This document shows, piece after piece, positions 18,899-27,103 of a DNA stretch of 64,000 nt. Origin of the DNA: Micrococcales bacterium 72-143 (GTDB taxonomy: Bacteria > Actinomycetota > Actinomycetes > Actinomycetales > Microbacteriaceae). A model generated the notes under the pieces. That model did not search any database. It was given only the letters and a program-made list of their open reading frames with translations, and had not been told where the DNA came from. Each line of letters opens with the position of its first letter. Position 1 is the first letter of the stretch. Location of the stretch: the NCBI GenBank assembly GCA_001898835.1, contig MKVM01000001.1, forward strand, positions 392,233 to 456,232, read 5' to 3'. Made by a program: the position numbers and the translations under genes.

Positions 18899-19147
18899 AT
18901 GGCACTGTCCACCGAAGAAGTCCTCGCCGGCCTGGCTGAGCTCATCAACGACGAGACCGGCATCGCGGCGGACACCGTCGAGCTCGACAAGTCGTTCACG
19001 GACGATCTGGACATCGACTCCATCTCGATGATGACCATCGTGGTCAACGCCGAGGAGAAGTTCGACGTCAAGATCCCCGACGAGGAGGTCAAGAACCTCA
19101 AGACCGTCGGCGACGCCGTCACCTACATCGTCAACGCCCAGAGCTGA
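18899..19147 (+). CDS. acpP: acyl carrier protein
   Basis: An 82-residue acidic four-helix protein that carries growing acyl chains. The phosphopantetheine is expected on Ser41 in DLDIDSISMM (DSI in place of the common DSL). A CCTAGGAGAAACGAAC stretch gives a good ribosome site. It lies between fabH and fabF, and a GC-rich hairpin follows it. Confidence 0.96.
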   Translation: MALSTEEVLAGLAELINDETGIAADTVELDKSFTDDLDIDSISMMTIVVNAEEKFDVKIPDEEVKNLKTVGDAVTYIVNAQS

Positions 19148-19154
19148 TCGACGA

Positions 19155-19183
19155 CGGGCGGGGGCGCACACCGTCCCCGCCCG
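19155..19183 (+). promoter_or_regulatory. stem-loop between acpP and fabF
   Basis: A 9-bp perfect stem (19155-19163 with 19175-19183) starts 7 nt after the acpP stop. There is no T-tract. It could protect the acpP 3' end or partly terminate transcription, which would favour the abundant carrier protein over fabF; that role is inferred. Confidence 0.5.
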
Positions 19184-19242
19184 CACCACCTCCTCCCGCC
19201 CACCCCGCGGGATGCGCTACATCACCCCTCGGAGTACCTCGA

Positions 19243-20478
19243 ATGACCAAGAAGATCGTCGTCACCGGCATCGGGACGTCGTCGCCCCTCGGCGGCACCG
19301 CGCCCGACACCTGGAACGCGCTGCTCGCCGGCGAGTCGGGGGCGCACACCCTCGCGCACGAGTGGGTGAGCGAGCTCGAGCTGCCCGTCACCTTCGCCGC
19401 CGAGGCGAAGGTGCGGCCGGATGAGGTGCTCGAGCGGCAGGAGATCAAGCGCCTCGACCCGATGAGCCAGTTCGCGCTCATCGCCTCGCGCGAGGCATGG
19501 GCAGACGCAGGCGCCCCCGAGGTCGAGCCCGAGCGCTTCGGCGTCGAGTACTCGACCGGCATCGGCGGGCTGTGGACGCTGCTCGACGCCTGGGACACCC
19601 TCAAGGAGAAGGGGCCGCGCCGGGTGCTCCCGATGACGGTCCCGATGCTCATGCCGAATGCAGCGGCTGCGGCGGTCAGCATGCACCTCGGCGCCCGCGC
19701 CTTCGCGCGCACCGACGTCTCGGCGTGCGCCTCGAGCACCGAGGCCATCGCGAACGCCTACGACCACCTCCAGCAGGGCTACGCGGACATCATCATCGCG
19801 GGCGGCACGGAGTCGGCCATCCACGGCATCACGATCGCCGCGTTCTCCTCCATGCAGGCGCTGTCGAGGCGCAACGACTCGCCTGCCACGGCATCCCGCC
19901 CCTACGACCTGACGCGCGACGGCTTCGTCATGGGCGAGGGCGCCGCATCCCTCGTGCTCGAGACCGAGGAGCACGCGAAGGCGCGCGGCGCGAAGATCTA
20001 CGCCGAGCTCGCGGGCGGCGGCGTCACGAGCGACTCGTACCACATCACGGCCCCCGACCCGGAGGGCTGGGGCGCGTCCCGTGCCGTACGTGCGGCCCTG
20101 CTGCAGGCCGGCGCATCGCCCGACGACGTCACCCACATCAACGCGCACGCGACCAGCACCCCCGTCGGCGACATCGCCGAGTACAAGGCGCTGCTCGCGG
20201 TGTTCGGCGAGCGGGCCCACGAGATCCCGGTCTCCGCGACCAAGGCCTCCACGGGTCACCTGCTCGGCGGCACCGGTGCGCTCGAGGCGATCTTCACCGT
20301 GCTGGCGGTTCAGCAGCGGCTGGCGCCGCCCACGATCAACCTCACCGAGCAGGACCCGGAGATCCCCCTCGACGTCGTCACCTCGCCGCGGGCGCTGGGG
20401 GACGGCCCGCAGCTTGCCATCTCGAACTCGTTCGGGTTCGGCGGCCACAACTCCGTGGTGGTGTTCCGCAGCGTTTAG
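19243..20478 (+). CDS. fabF: beta-ketoacyl-ACP synthase II
   Basis: Elongating condensing enzyme of type II fatty acid synthesis. The 411-residue protein shows the catalytic Cys at about residue 162 (DVSACASSTEA) and the two histidine motifs INAHATSTPVGD and ASTGHLLGGTGALEA, ending with the SFGFGGHNSVVVF loop. It is the last gene of the fab cluster; the stop codon overlaps the stop of a convergent small gene on the minus strand by 2 nt. Confidence 0.96.
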   Translation: MTKKIVVTGIGTSSPLGGTAPDTWNALLAGESGAHTLAHEWVSELELPVTFAAEAKVRPDEVLERQEIKRLDPMSQFALIASREAWADAGAPEVEPERFGVEYSTGIGGLWTLLDAWDTLKEKGPRRVLPMTVPMLMPNAAAAAVSMHLGARAFARTDVSACASSTEAIANAYDHLQQGYADIIIAGGTESAIHGITIAAFSSMQALSRRNDSPATASRPYDLTRDGFVMGEGAASLVLETEEHAKARGAKIYAELAGGGVTSDSYHITAPDPEGWGASRAVRAALLQAGASPDDVTHINAHATSTPVGDIAEYKALLAVFGERAHEIPVSATKASTGHLLGGTGALEAIFTVLAVQQRLAPPTINLTEQDPEIPLDVVTSPRALGDGPQLAISNSFGFGGHNSVVVFRSV

Positions 20479-20627
20479 CGGATGATGCGGCAGCCGTCGT
20501 GCTGCGTGCAGACTCCGTCGAAGCCGTCGTCGACCTCCTCGGCATCGGCGACCTCGCCGACCGTGATGAGGGGCTCCTCGAGCTCGTCGAGGAGCGCCCG
20601 CAGGTCGATGTCATTCGTCTTCAGCAT
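20475..20627 (-). CDS. small acidic protein of unknown function
   Basis: A 50-residue, strongly acidic protein (MLKTNDIDLRALLDELEEPL at the start, DGVCTQHDGCRIIR at the end) with two cysteines spaced C-x5-C. GC-ending codons are nearly universal in it and a GAGAGGG ribosome site lies about 8 nt before the ATG, so it is very probably translated. It is convergent with fabF and lies downstream of the DUF3145 gene, separated from it by a paired-hairpin repeat. I do not recognise the family. Confidence 0.65.
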   Translation of the reverse strand: MLKTNDIDLRALLDELEEPLITVGEVADAEEVDDGFDGVCTQHDGCRIIR

Positions 20628-20650
20628 GTCGTACGCCCTCTCTTGCGGAC

Positions 20651-20714
20651 CCGCCGGAGGGCGCGATCACGCTCGTATCCTCCGGCGGCAGTGCGCCGCG
20701 GATTACCGCGGCGC
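20651..20714. repeat. paired-hairpin intergenic repeat, copy A
   Basis: Hairpin one: a 10-bp perfect stem (20651-20660 with 20679-20688) around an 18-nt loop containing GCGATCACGCTCGT. Hairpin two: a 9-bp perfect stem (20693-20701 with 20706-20714) around ATTA. The second hairpin reaches the stop codon of the DUF3145 gene, so on the minus strand it looks like its terminator. Related copies are at 27035-27096 and 57198-57260. Confidence 0.7.
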
Positions 20715-21217
20715 TAGCCAACTTTGTGGAGCCAGATCACGGGCGAGTCCTCGCCCGCGTAGCGGAACGGCTCGAGCTCCTCATCCCAGGCCTGCCCGAG
20801 GGTGAGCCGCAGCTCACGGTGCAGCTCGAACGCGTCGGAGCCCGCCGACTCCATGGCGGCACGGATGCGGTCCTCCGGCACGACCATGTTGCCCGCTGTG
20901 TCCGTCTGGGCGAAGAAGACGCCCAGGTCGGGGGTGTGCATCCAGCGGCCGCCGTCCGTGCCGAGGCCGGCATCCTCGGTCACCTCGTAGCGCAGGTGCT
21001 CCCACCCGCGGAGAGCGGAGGCGAGCACGGCACCGGTTCCACGCGGGCCCTCCCAGACGTACTCCGTGCGGTGCGCGCCGGGCAGCACGGGCTGCGGCCG
21101 CCAGTCGAAGTTTACGGCGCGTCCGAGGGCTCGTCCCGCGGCCCACTCGACATGCGGGCAGAGAGCACGAGGAGCGGAGTGGACGTACACCACTCCGCGC
21201 GACATCGCAGCAGCCAC
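20714..21217 (-). CDS. DUF3145 family protein
   Basis: A 167-residue actinobacterial protein with SRGVVYVHSAPRALCPHVEWA at the start (shown in part: RGVVYVHSAPRALCPH) and a Trp-rich middle. The family has no known function but is repeatedly found beside the fab cluster, as here. A GTG at 21217 is chosen over the ATG at 21205 because GGAGAG lies about 4 nt before it. A plausible promoter lies upstream at 21285-21314. Confidence 0.88.
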   Translation of the reverse strand: MAAAMSRGVVYVHSAPRALCPHVEWAAGRALGRAVNFDWRPQPVLPGAHRTEYVWEGPRGTGAVLASALRGWEHLRYEVTEDAGLGTDGGRWMHTPDLGVFFAQTDTAGNMVVPEDRIRAAMESAGSDAFELHRELRLTLGQAWDEELEPFRYAGEDSPVIWLHKVG

Positions 21218-21284
21218 TTTTCTCTCCGTTCGTCAGATGCGACTTCCCCATCGACCTGACGTACGTACGCTGTTGCTTGCTCAG

Positions 21285-21314
21285 ATTATGCCCGGTCGCG
21301 ACCGCAAATCACAA
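21285..21314 (-). promoter_or_regulatory. predicted promoter of the DUF3145 gene
   Basis: On the minus strand TTGTGA (21309-21314) and CATAAT (21285-21290) are separated by 18 bp. The leader to the start codon at 21217 would be about 60 nt. Confidence 0.5.
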
Positions 21315-21334
21315 GCGTGTCGTTCGGCGTGTGC

Positions 21335-22981
21335 TCACTTCGCATCCGCGTAGCTGTCGACGATCGCGACGGTGAGCGGGAACTCGACGGGCGCGTCGCC
21401 GAAGAGGATGCGGCCGGCCTCGGCCGCCGAGGCACGCAGGGCGTCGGCGACCGCATCCGCCAGCCCGGCCGGTGCGTGCACGATCAGCTCGTCGTGCAGG
21501 AAGAAGACGAGGTGCGGTCGCGCGGTGAGGGGGCACGGGTCGGCATCTCCCCCGCCCAGCTCCCACAGCATCCGGCGCAGCGCACCCATCCAGCACAGCG
21601 CCCACTCCGCCGCCGTGCCCTGCACCACGAAGTTGCGCGTGAACCGTCCCCAGGCGCGCCCGTCGCTGCGGGCACGGGCGCGCTCGTCGTCGCTGCGCGT
21701 CTCGTCGTAGGCGGCGTCGCGCCCCGGCGGGGAGGTGCGTCCGAGCCAGGTGCTCACGACGTCGCCCGCCTCGCCCGCGCGCGCCGCCGCCTCGACAAAG
21801 GCCATCGCCCGCGGGAAGGCGCGCTCGATGCGCGGGCGCATGCGGCCCGACTCGCCGGTGGTGCCGCCGTAGATGGCGCCGAGCATCCCGTACTTGGCCT
21901 GGGAGCGGGTCTCGACCGCGCCGGCGTCGACCATCCCCTGGTACATGTCGTGGGCGCGGCCGGCGCGTGCCATCGCCGCATCGCCCGACATCGCGGCGAG
22001 CACGCGCGGCTCGAGCTGCGCGGCATCGGCGACGACGAGCTTCCAGCCCGGGTCGGACACGACGGCCCCGCGCACCTGCTGCGGCAGCTGCAGCGCTCCC
22101 CCGCCGTCGGAGGCCCAGCGGCCCGTGACGACGCCCGCCGGCACGTAGACGGGGCGGAACCGCCCCCCGTGCACCCACTCGCCGAGCCACGCCCACCCAT
22201 TGGCCGTGTAGAGCCGGGCGAGCTTCTTGTAGGCGAGCAGCGGCGCGACCACGGGGTGGTCGACGCCCTTCAGCTCCCAGCGGCTCGTGCTCGACACGCG
22301 CAACCCCGCGCGCTGCAGGCTCTTGAGCAGCGTCGGCGCCGAGTCGGGATTGACGTCGGGGTCGTCGAGAGCGGCGCGGATCTCGCCCACGAGTCGCTCC
22401 ATGTGGGCCGGGCGGGCGCCCGGCATCCGCTCCCCGAGGAGCTCCGTGAGGATGCGGTCGTGCCGCACCGCATCCCACGGGAGGCCCGCGTGCTCCAGCT
22501 CGACCGCGACCAGCGCCCCGACGCTGTCGGCCGCGGTGAGCAGCGCGAGCCGTCCGGGGGTCGCGGATGCGGCGATCACCGCGCGCTGGAACAGCAGCTC
22601 GGCCACGGGGTCGTCGTCGGGTACGGGCGCGTCGAGCTCGAAGAGGGTGTCGGATGCGGCGGCCACCGCCCGCGGCTCGTCCCAGCGGTCGCGGGGCGCG
22701 CGGGCGAGCTCGGTGTCGCGCGCGGCCGCCGCGTTCCGCAGGAGGAGGCGGCACATCCGCAGGTCGACGCAGCGCTCCACGCGCGTCCCCGCCGCGAGGA
22801 GTGCGGGATACCAGCGGGTGGTGTCGGCCCACACCCAGCGCGGATGCCCCGCCTCGAGCGCCGCGGCGCGGACGGGGAGCTCGGCCTCGGGGATGCGCTC
22901 GCGGGTGGCGACGGCACCGTCGGCGTCGAGGGCCGTGAGCTCGACGACGCCCGGGGCCGGCGAGCTCACGGCGAGGTACAT
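21335..22981 (-). CDS. bifunctional 3'-5' exonuclease/DNA polymerase (PolA-like, stand-alone)
   Basis: A 548-residue relative of DNA polymerase I without the 5' nuclease domain, a type found in actinobacteria. The N-terminal ~200 residues occupy the place of the proofreading domain. The polymerase part retains motif A (VVADAAQLEPRVLA), a finger helix with RSQAKYGMLGAIYG and motif C (FFLHDELIVH). Motif A has AAQLE where PolA has YSQIE. The biological role is unknown; a part in repair or lesion processing is a guess. The ATG has no close neighbour upstream on this strand except DUF779. Confidence 0.85.
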   Translation of the reverse strand: MYLAVSSPAPGVVELTALDADGAVATRERIPEAELPVRAAALEAGHPRWVWADTTRWYPALLAAGTRVERCVDLRMCRLLLRNAAAARDTELARAPRDRWDEPRAVAAASDTLFELDAPVPDDDPVAELLFQRAVIAASATPGRLALLTAADSVGALVAVELEHAGLPWDAVRHDRILTELLGERMPGARPAHMERLVGEIRAALDDPDVNPDSAPTLLKSLQRAGLRVSSTSRWELKGVDHPVVAPLLAYKKLARLYTANGWAWLGEWVHGGRFRPVYVPAGVVTGRWASDGGGALQLPQQVRGAVVSDPGWKLVVADAAQLEPRVLAAMSGDAAMARAGRAHDMYQGMVDAGAVETRSQAKYGMLGAIYGGTTGESGRMRPRIERAFPRAMAFVEAAARAGEAGDVVSTWLGRTSPPGRDAAYDETRSDDERARARSDGRAWGRFTRNFVVQGTAAEWALCWMGALRRMLWELGGGDADPCPLTARPHLVFFLHDELIVHAPAGLADAVADALRASAAEAGRILFGDAPVEFPLTVAIVDSYADAK

Positions 22982-23027
22982 GACGCCATCCTCGCGCGGA
23001 CGGGTGACGTCGTGGGCGGTGGCGCCC

Positions 23028-23435
23028 TCAGGCGAAGGGCTCCACGGAGTCCATGAGCTCCGAGCGGATCAGGAACCGCACCCCCTCGGGCGCCTCGACC
23101 GAGAAGCCCGAGCCCCGACCCGGGACGACATCGACGAGCAGCTTCGTGTGCGACCAGTACGCGAACTGCTCCGCCGACATCCAGAACTCGAGCGGCTGCG
23201 TGGGTTCACCCGGCCCCGCGAGATCGAACACGCCGAGGAGCACATCGGCAGCCGAGGTGAGGAACTCGCCCGCCGGGTAGCACATGGGCGAGCTGCCATC
23301 GCAGCATCCGCCCGACTGATGGAACATGAGCGGGCCGTGCCGAAGCCGCAGGCGGCGCAGCAGGGCGACCGCGTCGTCGCTCAGCGCGACCCGCGAGCGG
23401 GTCTCGCCGGGACGCGTGGCAGCGGACTCCATCAT
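23028..23435 (-). CDS. DUF779 family protein
   Basis: A 135-residue protein with the diagnostic FHQSGGCCDGSSPMCYPAG segment, a Cys-rich cluster suited to binding metal or a thiol. The family is almost always next to an acetaldehyde-type dehydrogenase, as here. Tandem ATG codons (23435 and 23432) follow a GGGGAGG ribosome site 5 nt upstream of the first. A perfect 12-bp hairpin separates it from the dehydrogenase gene. Confidence 0.88.
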   Translation of the reverse strand: MMESAATRPGETRSRVALSDDAVALLRRLRLRHGPLMFHQSGGCCDGSSPMCYPAGEFLTSAADVLLGVFDLAGPGEPTQPLEFWMSAEQFAYWSHTKLLVDVVPGRGSGFSVEAPEGVRFLIRSELMDSVEPFA

Positions 23436-23500
23436 CCGGTCCTCCCCAAGATCGGGGAGCCGGCTCCCTGCAGGCCCAGGTCGCCGGCTCCCGGTCGGTC

Positions 23501-23534
23501 GGCCGGCCGCGCGCCGAGGGCAGCGCGGCCGGCC
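23501..23534 (-). terminator. 12-bp perfect stem-loop between the aldehyde dehydrogenase and DUF779 genes
   Basis: GGCCGGCCGCGC (23501-23512) pairs with 23523-23534 around a 10-nt loop, starting 7 nt after the dehydrogenase stop. A second 8-bp stem (23457-23464 with 23483-23490) follows. No T-tract is present, so it may be an attenuator rather than a full terminator. Confidence 0.6.
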
Positions 23535-23541
23535 GGGTCGA

Positions 23542-25065
23542 TCAGAAGAAGCCCAGCGCCGACTCGGAGTACGAGACGAGCAGGTTCTTCGTCTGCTGGT
23601 AGTGGTCGAGCGCCTGGGCGTTGTTCTCCCGTCCGATACCGGAGCTCTTGTAGCCGCCGAAGGCGGCCCCAGCCGGGTATGCGTGGTAGTTGTTGACCCA
23701 CACGCGCCCCGCCTGCACGTCGCGGCCCGCCCGGTAGGCGAGGTTGCCGTTGCGCGTCCACACGCCCGCACCGAGGCCGTAGAGCGTGTCGTTCGCGAGC
23801 ATGATGGCCTCGTCGTAGTCCTCGAAGGTCGTCACGGCGACGACCGGCCCGAAGATCTCCTCCTGGAACAGGCGCATCGAGTTGTTGCCCTCGAAGATGG
23901 TGGGCTCGACGTAGTAGCCGCCCGCGAGGTCGCCGCCGAGCTCCGCACGGCCTCCGCCGACGGCGATCTTCGCCCCCTCTTTCACCCCGATGTCGATGTA
24001 GCTGAGGATCTTCTCCAGCTGGTCGTTGGAGGCCTGCGCGCCCACCTGCGTCCCGGTGTCGAGCGGGTTGCCCTGGGTCGCGAGCCTCGTGCGGGCGACG
24101 GCCGCCTCCAGGAACTCGTCGTAGATCGTCTTCTGGATCAGCGCGCGGCTCGGGCAGGTGCACACCTCGCCCTGGTTGAAGGCGAAGAGCGTGAAGCCCT
24201 CGAGCGCCTTGTCGTAGTAGGCGTCCTTCGTCTGGGCGACATCCTCGAAGAAGATGTTGGGGCTCTTACCGCCGAGCTCGAGCGTCGCCGGGATGATGTT
24301 GGCGCTCGCGTACTGCAGGATGAGGCGGCCCGTGGTCGTCTCGCCTGTGAAGGCGATCTTGCGGATGCGGTTGCTGGAGGCGAGGGGCTTCCCCGCCTCG
24401 ACGCCGAAGCCGTTCACGACGTTGACGACGCCGGGCGGCAGGATGTCGCCGATCAGCTCCATGAGCACGAGGATCGAGACCGGCGTCTGCTCGGCGGGCT
24501 TCAGCACGACCGTGTTGCCCGCCGCGAGCGCCGGCGCGAGCTTCCAGACCGCCATCAGGATCGGGAAGTTCCACGGGATGATCTGGCCCACGACGCCGAG
24601 GGGCTCGTGGAAGTGGTAGGCGACTGTGTCGTTGTCGAGCTGCGTGAAGCTGCCCTCCTGAGCTCGGATGAGACTCGCGAAGTAGCGGAAGTGGTCGGCC
24701 GCGAGCGGCAGGTCCGCGTTGAGGGGCTCGCGGATCGCCTTCCCGTTGTCCCACGTCTCCGCGACCGCGAGCACCTCGAGGTTGCGCTCGATGACGTCCG
24801 CGATGCGGTTGAGCACCGCGGCGCGCTCCGCGGCGGACGCACGCCCCCAGGCGGGCGCGGCCTTCTCGGCGGCGTCGAGTGCGGCCTCGACGTCCTCCGC
24901 CGTTCCGCGTGCGACCTCCGTGAACGGCTTGCCGTTGACGGGCGAGATGTCCTCGAAGTACTGGCCGAGCTTGGGCTTCACCCACTCCCCGCCGATCCAG
25001 TGCTCGTAGCGCGGTTTGAAATCGATGAGCGCGCCGGGCGTACCGGGTGCTGCGTAGACGGTCAT
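23542..25065 (-). CDS. NAD-dependent aldehyde dehydrogenase (acetaldehyde type)
   Basis: Oxidises aldehydes, probably acetaldehyde, to acids. The 507-residue protein carries the general-base motif LELGGKSPN and the catalytic Cys302 in [11 protein letters not shown], with a second cysteine two residues later as in the ExaC/AldB group. The cofactor-binding FTGETTTGR is present. An AGGAGGG ribosome site precedes the ATG. The upstream GAF regulator and downstream DUF779 gene form the usual alcohol/aldehyde oxidation module. Confidence 0.94.
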   Translation of the reverse strand: MTVYAAPGTPGALIDFKPRYEHWIGGEWVKPKLGQYFEDISPVNGKPFTEVARGTAEDVEAALDAAEKAAPAWGRASAAERAAVLNRIADVIERNLEVLAVAETWDNGKAIREPLNADLPLAADHFRYFASLIRAQEGSFTQLDNDTVAYHFHEPLGVVGQIIPWNFPILMAVWKLAPALAAGNTVVLKPAEQTPVSILVLMELIGDILPPGVVNVVNGFGVEAGKPLASSNRIRKIAFTGETTTGRLILQYASANIIPATLELGGKSPNIFFEDVAQTKDAYYDKALEGFTLFAFNQGEVCTCPSRALIQKTIYDEFLEAAVARTRLATQGNPLDTGTQVGAQASNDQLEKILSYIDIGVKEGAKIAVGGGRAELGGDLAGGYYVEPTIFEGNNSMRLFQEEIFGPVVAVTTFEDYDEAIMLANDTLYGLGAGVWTRNGNLAYRAGRDVQAGRVWVNNYHAYPAGAAFGGYKSSGIGRENNAQALDHYQQTKNLLVSYSESALGFF

Positions 25066-25120
25066 CGTCGACCCTCCTGTGACGTCGTCGTCGCCCGGCG
25101 GTCGCCGGGTTGCCACGACG

Positions 25121-26452
25121 CTAGGAGCGCGGGGGTTGCGGGGAGGTTGCAGTCCGTTGCACGGGCTCGGAGGCGCGCCCGAACTCGCGCTCGATCCGCT
25201 CGATCCGGGCGACGACGAGGGCGCGCTTGGGCGACCGTGCAGGCAGCAGCCGCAGGCACGCCTGCCAGACGTCCAGGTCGTCGGCGGCATCGTCGCTGCG
25301 CGCGTACTCGAGCAGGGTGTCGACGGATGCGTCGGCGAGCATCGCCTCGCGGATGACGCCGCGCAGCTCCTCGCGGATCGCGACGATGCCGGGCGCATCC
25401 GACTGCGGCAGCAGGGGCCCGGGGTAGCTGCCGAGCGCGACCTTGTGCGCCCCGCGCTCCAGGAACCCGAGCACCCTGCTCACGTCCAGTTCGAGCGGCC
25501 GCGGCAGCCGGTAGGGCCGCGACTCGGGCGCGAGCGGGTCCGGCAGCTCGCGACGGAGCCGCACCATCTCGGCGCGCAGGGTGACGACGGCGTCGTCCCG
25601 TCCGTAGAGCAGCTCGGCCAGCCGTTCGGCGCTGAGCCCCTGGCGATGCCAGGCGAGGAGGGTGAGGATCTCGGCGTGGCGTCGGGTCAGCTCCGTGCTG
25701 TCGCGACCGTGGTCGAGTCGTCCGTCGTCGCGCCCGAGCACATGCAGTACGGGACGCACGACCGGTGCCGGGGCGCGGCGGACGGGCGCGACCACCTCGT
25801 CGAGGCGCCGGATGCGCAGCTCCGCCTCGACGGCGGCGACGGCCGCCTCGATGAGCGGCAGCGTCGCGGGCGCGACGGCGTCCTCTCCCCCGGTGATGTC
25901 GATGACGCCCACGAGCGCACCGCTGCCGGGCTCGTGCACCGGCACCGCCGTGCACGACCAGGGGTGCACGACGCGACCGAAATGCTCGGCGCCGGCGATC
26001 TGGATGCCGTGGTCGAGGGTGAGCGCCGTTCCCGGTGCGCTCGTGCCCACCGCCCGCTCGGACCAGTCGGCGCCCTCGACGAAGCCCATCGATTCGGCGC
26101 GCCGCCGCAGGGCGCGGTCCCCGTCGATCCACAGCAGGCGGCCCGCCTGATCCCCCACCGCGATGATGAGCCCCGCGTCGAAGGCGTGCCGGATGAGCAG
26201 GCGATGCAGGCTCGGCAGGGCGGCGGAGAGCGGATGCGCGTCACGATACGCGCGCAGCTCCTCGTCGGAGAGCTCCACGTCCGGGGACAACCGATCGGGA
26301 TCGACCCGGAACCCCACCGAGCGCTCCCACGACTCCCGGATGAGGCGACGGACGCCCTCGGCGTCCCGCCGCTCCCCGACGACCGCGTCATGGGCGGCCC
26401 GCACCGCATCACGCTGTTCGGTGGGCAGCGCGACCCAGGGGCTCGAGCTCAC
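25121..26452 (-). CDS. GAF-domain transcriptional regulator (AcoR-like, no AAA+ domain)
   Basis: A 443-residue protein. Residues about 35-220 resemble the sensor half of AcoR-type activators ([55 protein letters not shown]). The rest has a winged-helix-like segment ([20 protein letters not shown], about residues 275-320) instead of the sigma-54 AAA+ domain, so it should work with ordinary RNA polymerase. Its place 55 nt upstream of the aldehyde dehydrogenase gene suggests it controls that gene. Confidence 0.82.
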   Translation of the reverse strand: MSSSPWVALPTEQRDAVRAAHDAVVGERRDAEGVRRLIRESWERSVGFRVDPDRLSPDVELSDEELRAYRDAHPLSAALPSLHRLLIRHAFDAGLIIAVGDQAGRLLWIDGDRALRRRAESMGFVEGADWSERAVGTSAPGTALTLDHGIQIAGAEHFGRVVHPWSCTAVPVHEPGSGALVGVIDITGGEDAVAPATLPLIEAAVAAVEAELRIRRLDEVVAPVRRAPAPVVRPVLHVLGRDDGRLDHGRDSTELTRRHAEILTLLAWHRQGLSAERLAELLYGRDDAVVTLRAEMVRLRRELPDPLAPESRPYRLPRPLELDVSRVLGFLERGAHKVALGSYPGPLLPQSDAPGIVAIREELRGVIREAMLADASVDTLLEYARSDDAADDLDVWQACLRLLPARSPKRALVVARIERIEREFGRASEPVQRTATSPQPPRS

Positions 26453-26518
26453 GGCCGCTCCTTCGCCGTCGAGGGGTGGGATCAGGCTACTCCGAACGCC
26501 GCTCGGTAGCCTGACCCG

Positions 26519-26953
26519 ATGCGCCTGCTGCTGCGGATCGTGTTCGCCGCCTACCTCGTGGCGGTCGGGATCGTCGTGTGGTCACCGCAGCCGACGGGCG
26601 GGGATGCCGGCGTGCTCGGCGCGATCGCGAGCTGGCTGGCCTCCGTCGGATTGCCGTATCGCGCGACGTACGACACGCTCGAGGTGGCCGCGAACGTCAC
26701 GATGTTCGTGCCGTTCGGGGTGCTCGCGATGGCCTCGTACCAATTCATGCGCGTCTGGTCGACGACCCTCGCGGGGCTCGTGACGAGCGGCATCATCGAG
26801 GGCGTGCAGCTGTTCCTGCCGACGCGCTACTCGACCGTGTCCGACCTGATCGCCAACACCTCCGGTGCTCTCGTCGGCGCACTCCTCGTCGCGGTCGCAC
26901 GGCGGCGACGTGCCCACTCGCTCGCGGGCGAACCCTCCGGCCGGGCCGGGTGA
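26519..26953 (+). CDS. VanZ family membrane protein
   Basis: A 144-residue membrane protein with three to four hydrophobic segments and the VanZ-like core ANVTMFVPFGVLA, then EGVQLFLPTRYSTVSDLIAN. VanZ homologues are linked to glycopeptide tolerance in some species, but most are of unknown function. A TAGCCT hexamer (26507-26512) stands 6 nt before the ATG, suggesting a leaderless message. The gene diverges from the GAF regulator. Confidence 0.85.
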   Translation: MRLLLRIVFAAYLVAVGIVVWSPQPTGGDAGVLGAIASWLASVGLPYRATYDTLEVAANVTMFVPFGVLAMASYQFMRVWSTTLAGLVTSGIIEGVQLFLPTRYSTVSDLIANTSGALVGALLVAVARRRRAHSLAGEPSGRAG

Positions 26954-26974
26954 ACGCACGCCGAACGACCAACA

Positions 26975-27096
26975 GCGACCACGCTCGTGCCGGATGCGAA
27001 GCGACGCGCCGCGCTCCCCTGCACAATCCCCACAGCATCCGGCGCGACCACGCTCGTGCCGGATGCGAAGCGACGCGCCGCGGATTACCGCGGCGC
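26975..27096. repeat. paired-hairpin intergenic repeat, copy B, with a partial duplicate
   Basis: A 39-bp sequence occurs twice, identical, at 26975-27013 and 27044-27082. The downstream copy belongs to a complete element (27035-27096): a 9-bp stem (27035-27043 with 27058-27066) around GCGACCACGCTCGT, then a second 9-bp stem (27075-27083 with 27088-27096) around ATTA. The upstream copy lacks the left half of the first stem. The complete element ends 7 nt from the stop codon of the DUF1684 gene. Confidence 0.75.
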
Positions 27097-27103
27097 CATG
27101 GAT

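Noticed and set aside
23028-23771. 247-residue version of the DUF779 protein
   Set aside because: The extra N-terminal part is Arg/Pro-rich read-through over the hairpins and the end of the aldehyde dehydrogenase gene; the ribosome site and conserved sequence begin at 23435.
26975-27082. CRISPR-like pair of direct repeats
   Set aside because: Only two copies exist, the spacer is 30 bp once, and the repeat belongs to a dispersed hairpin family; no cas genes are present.
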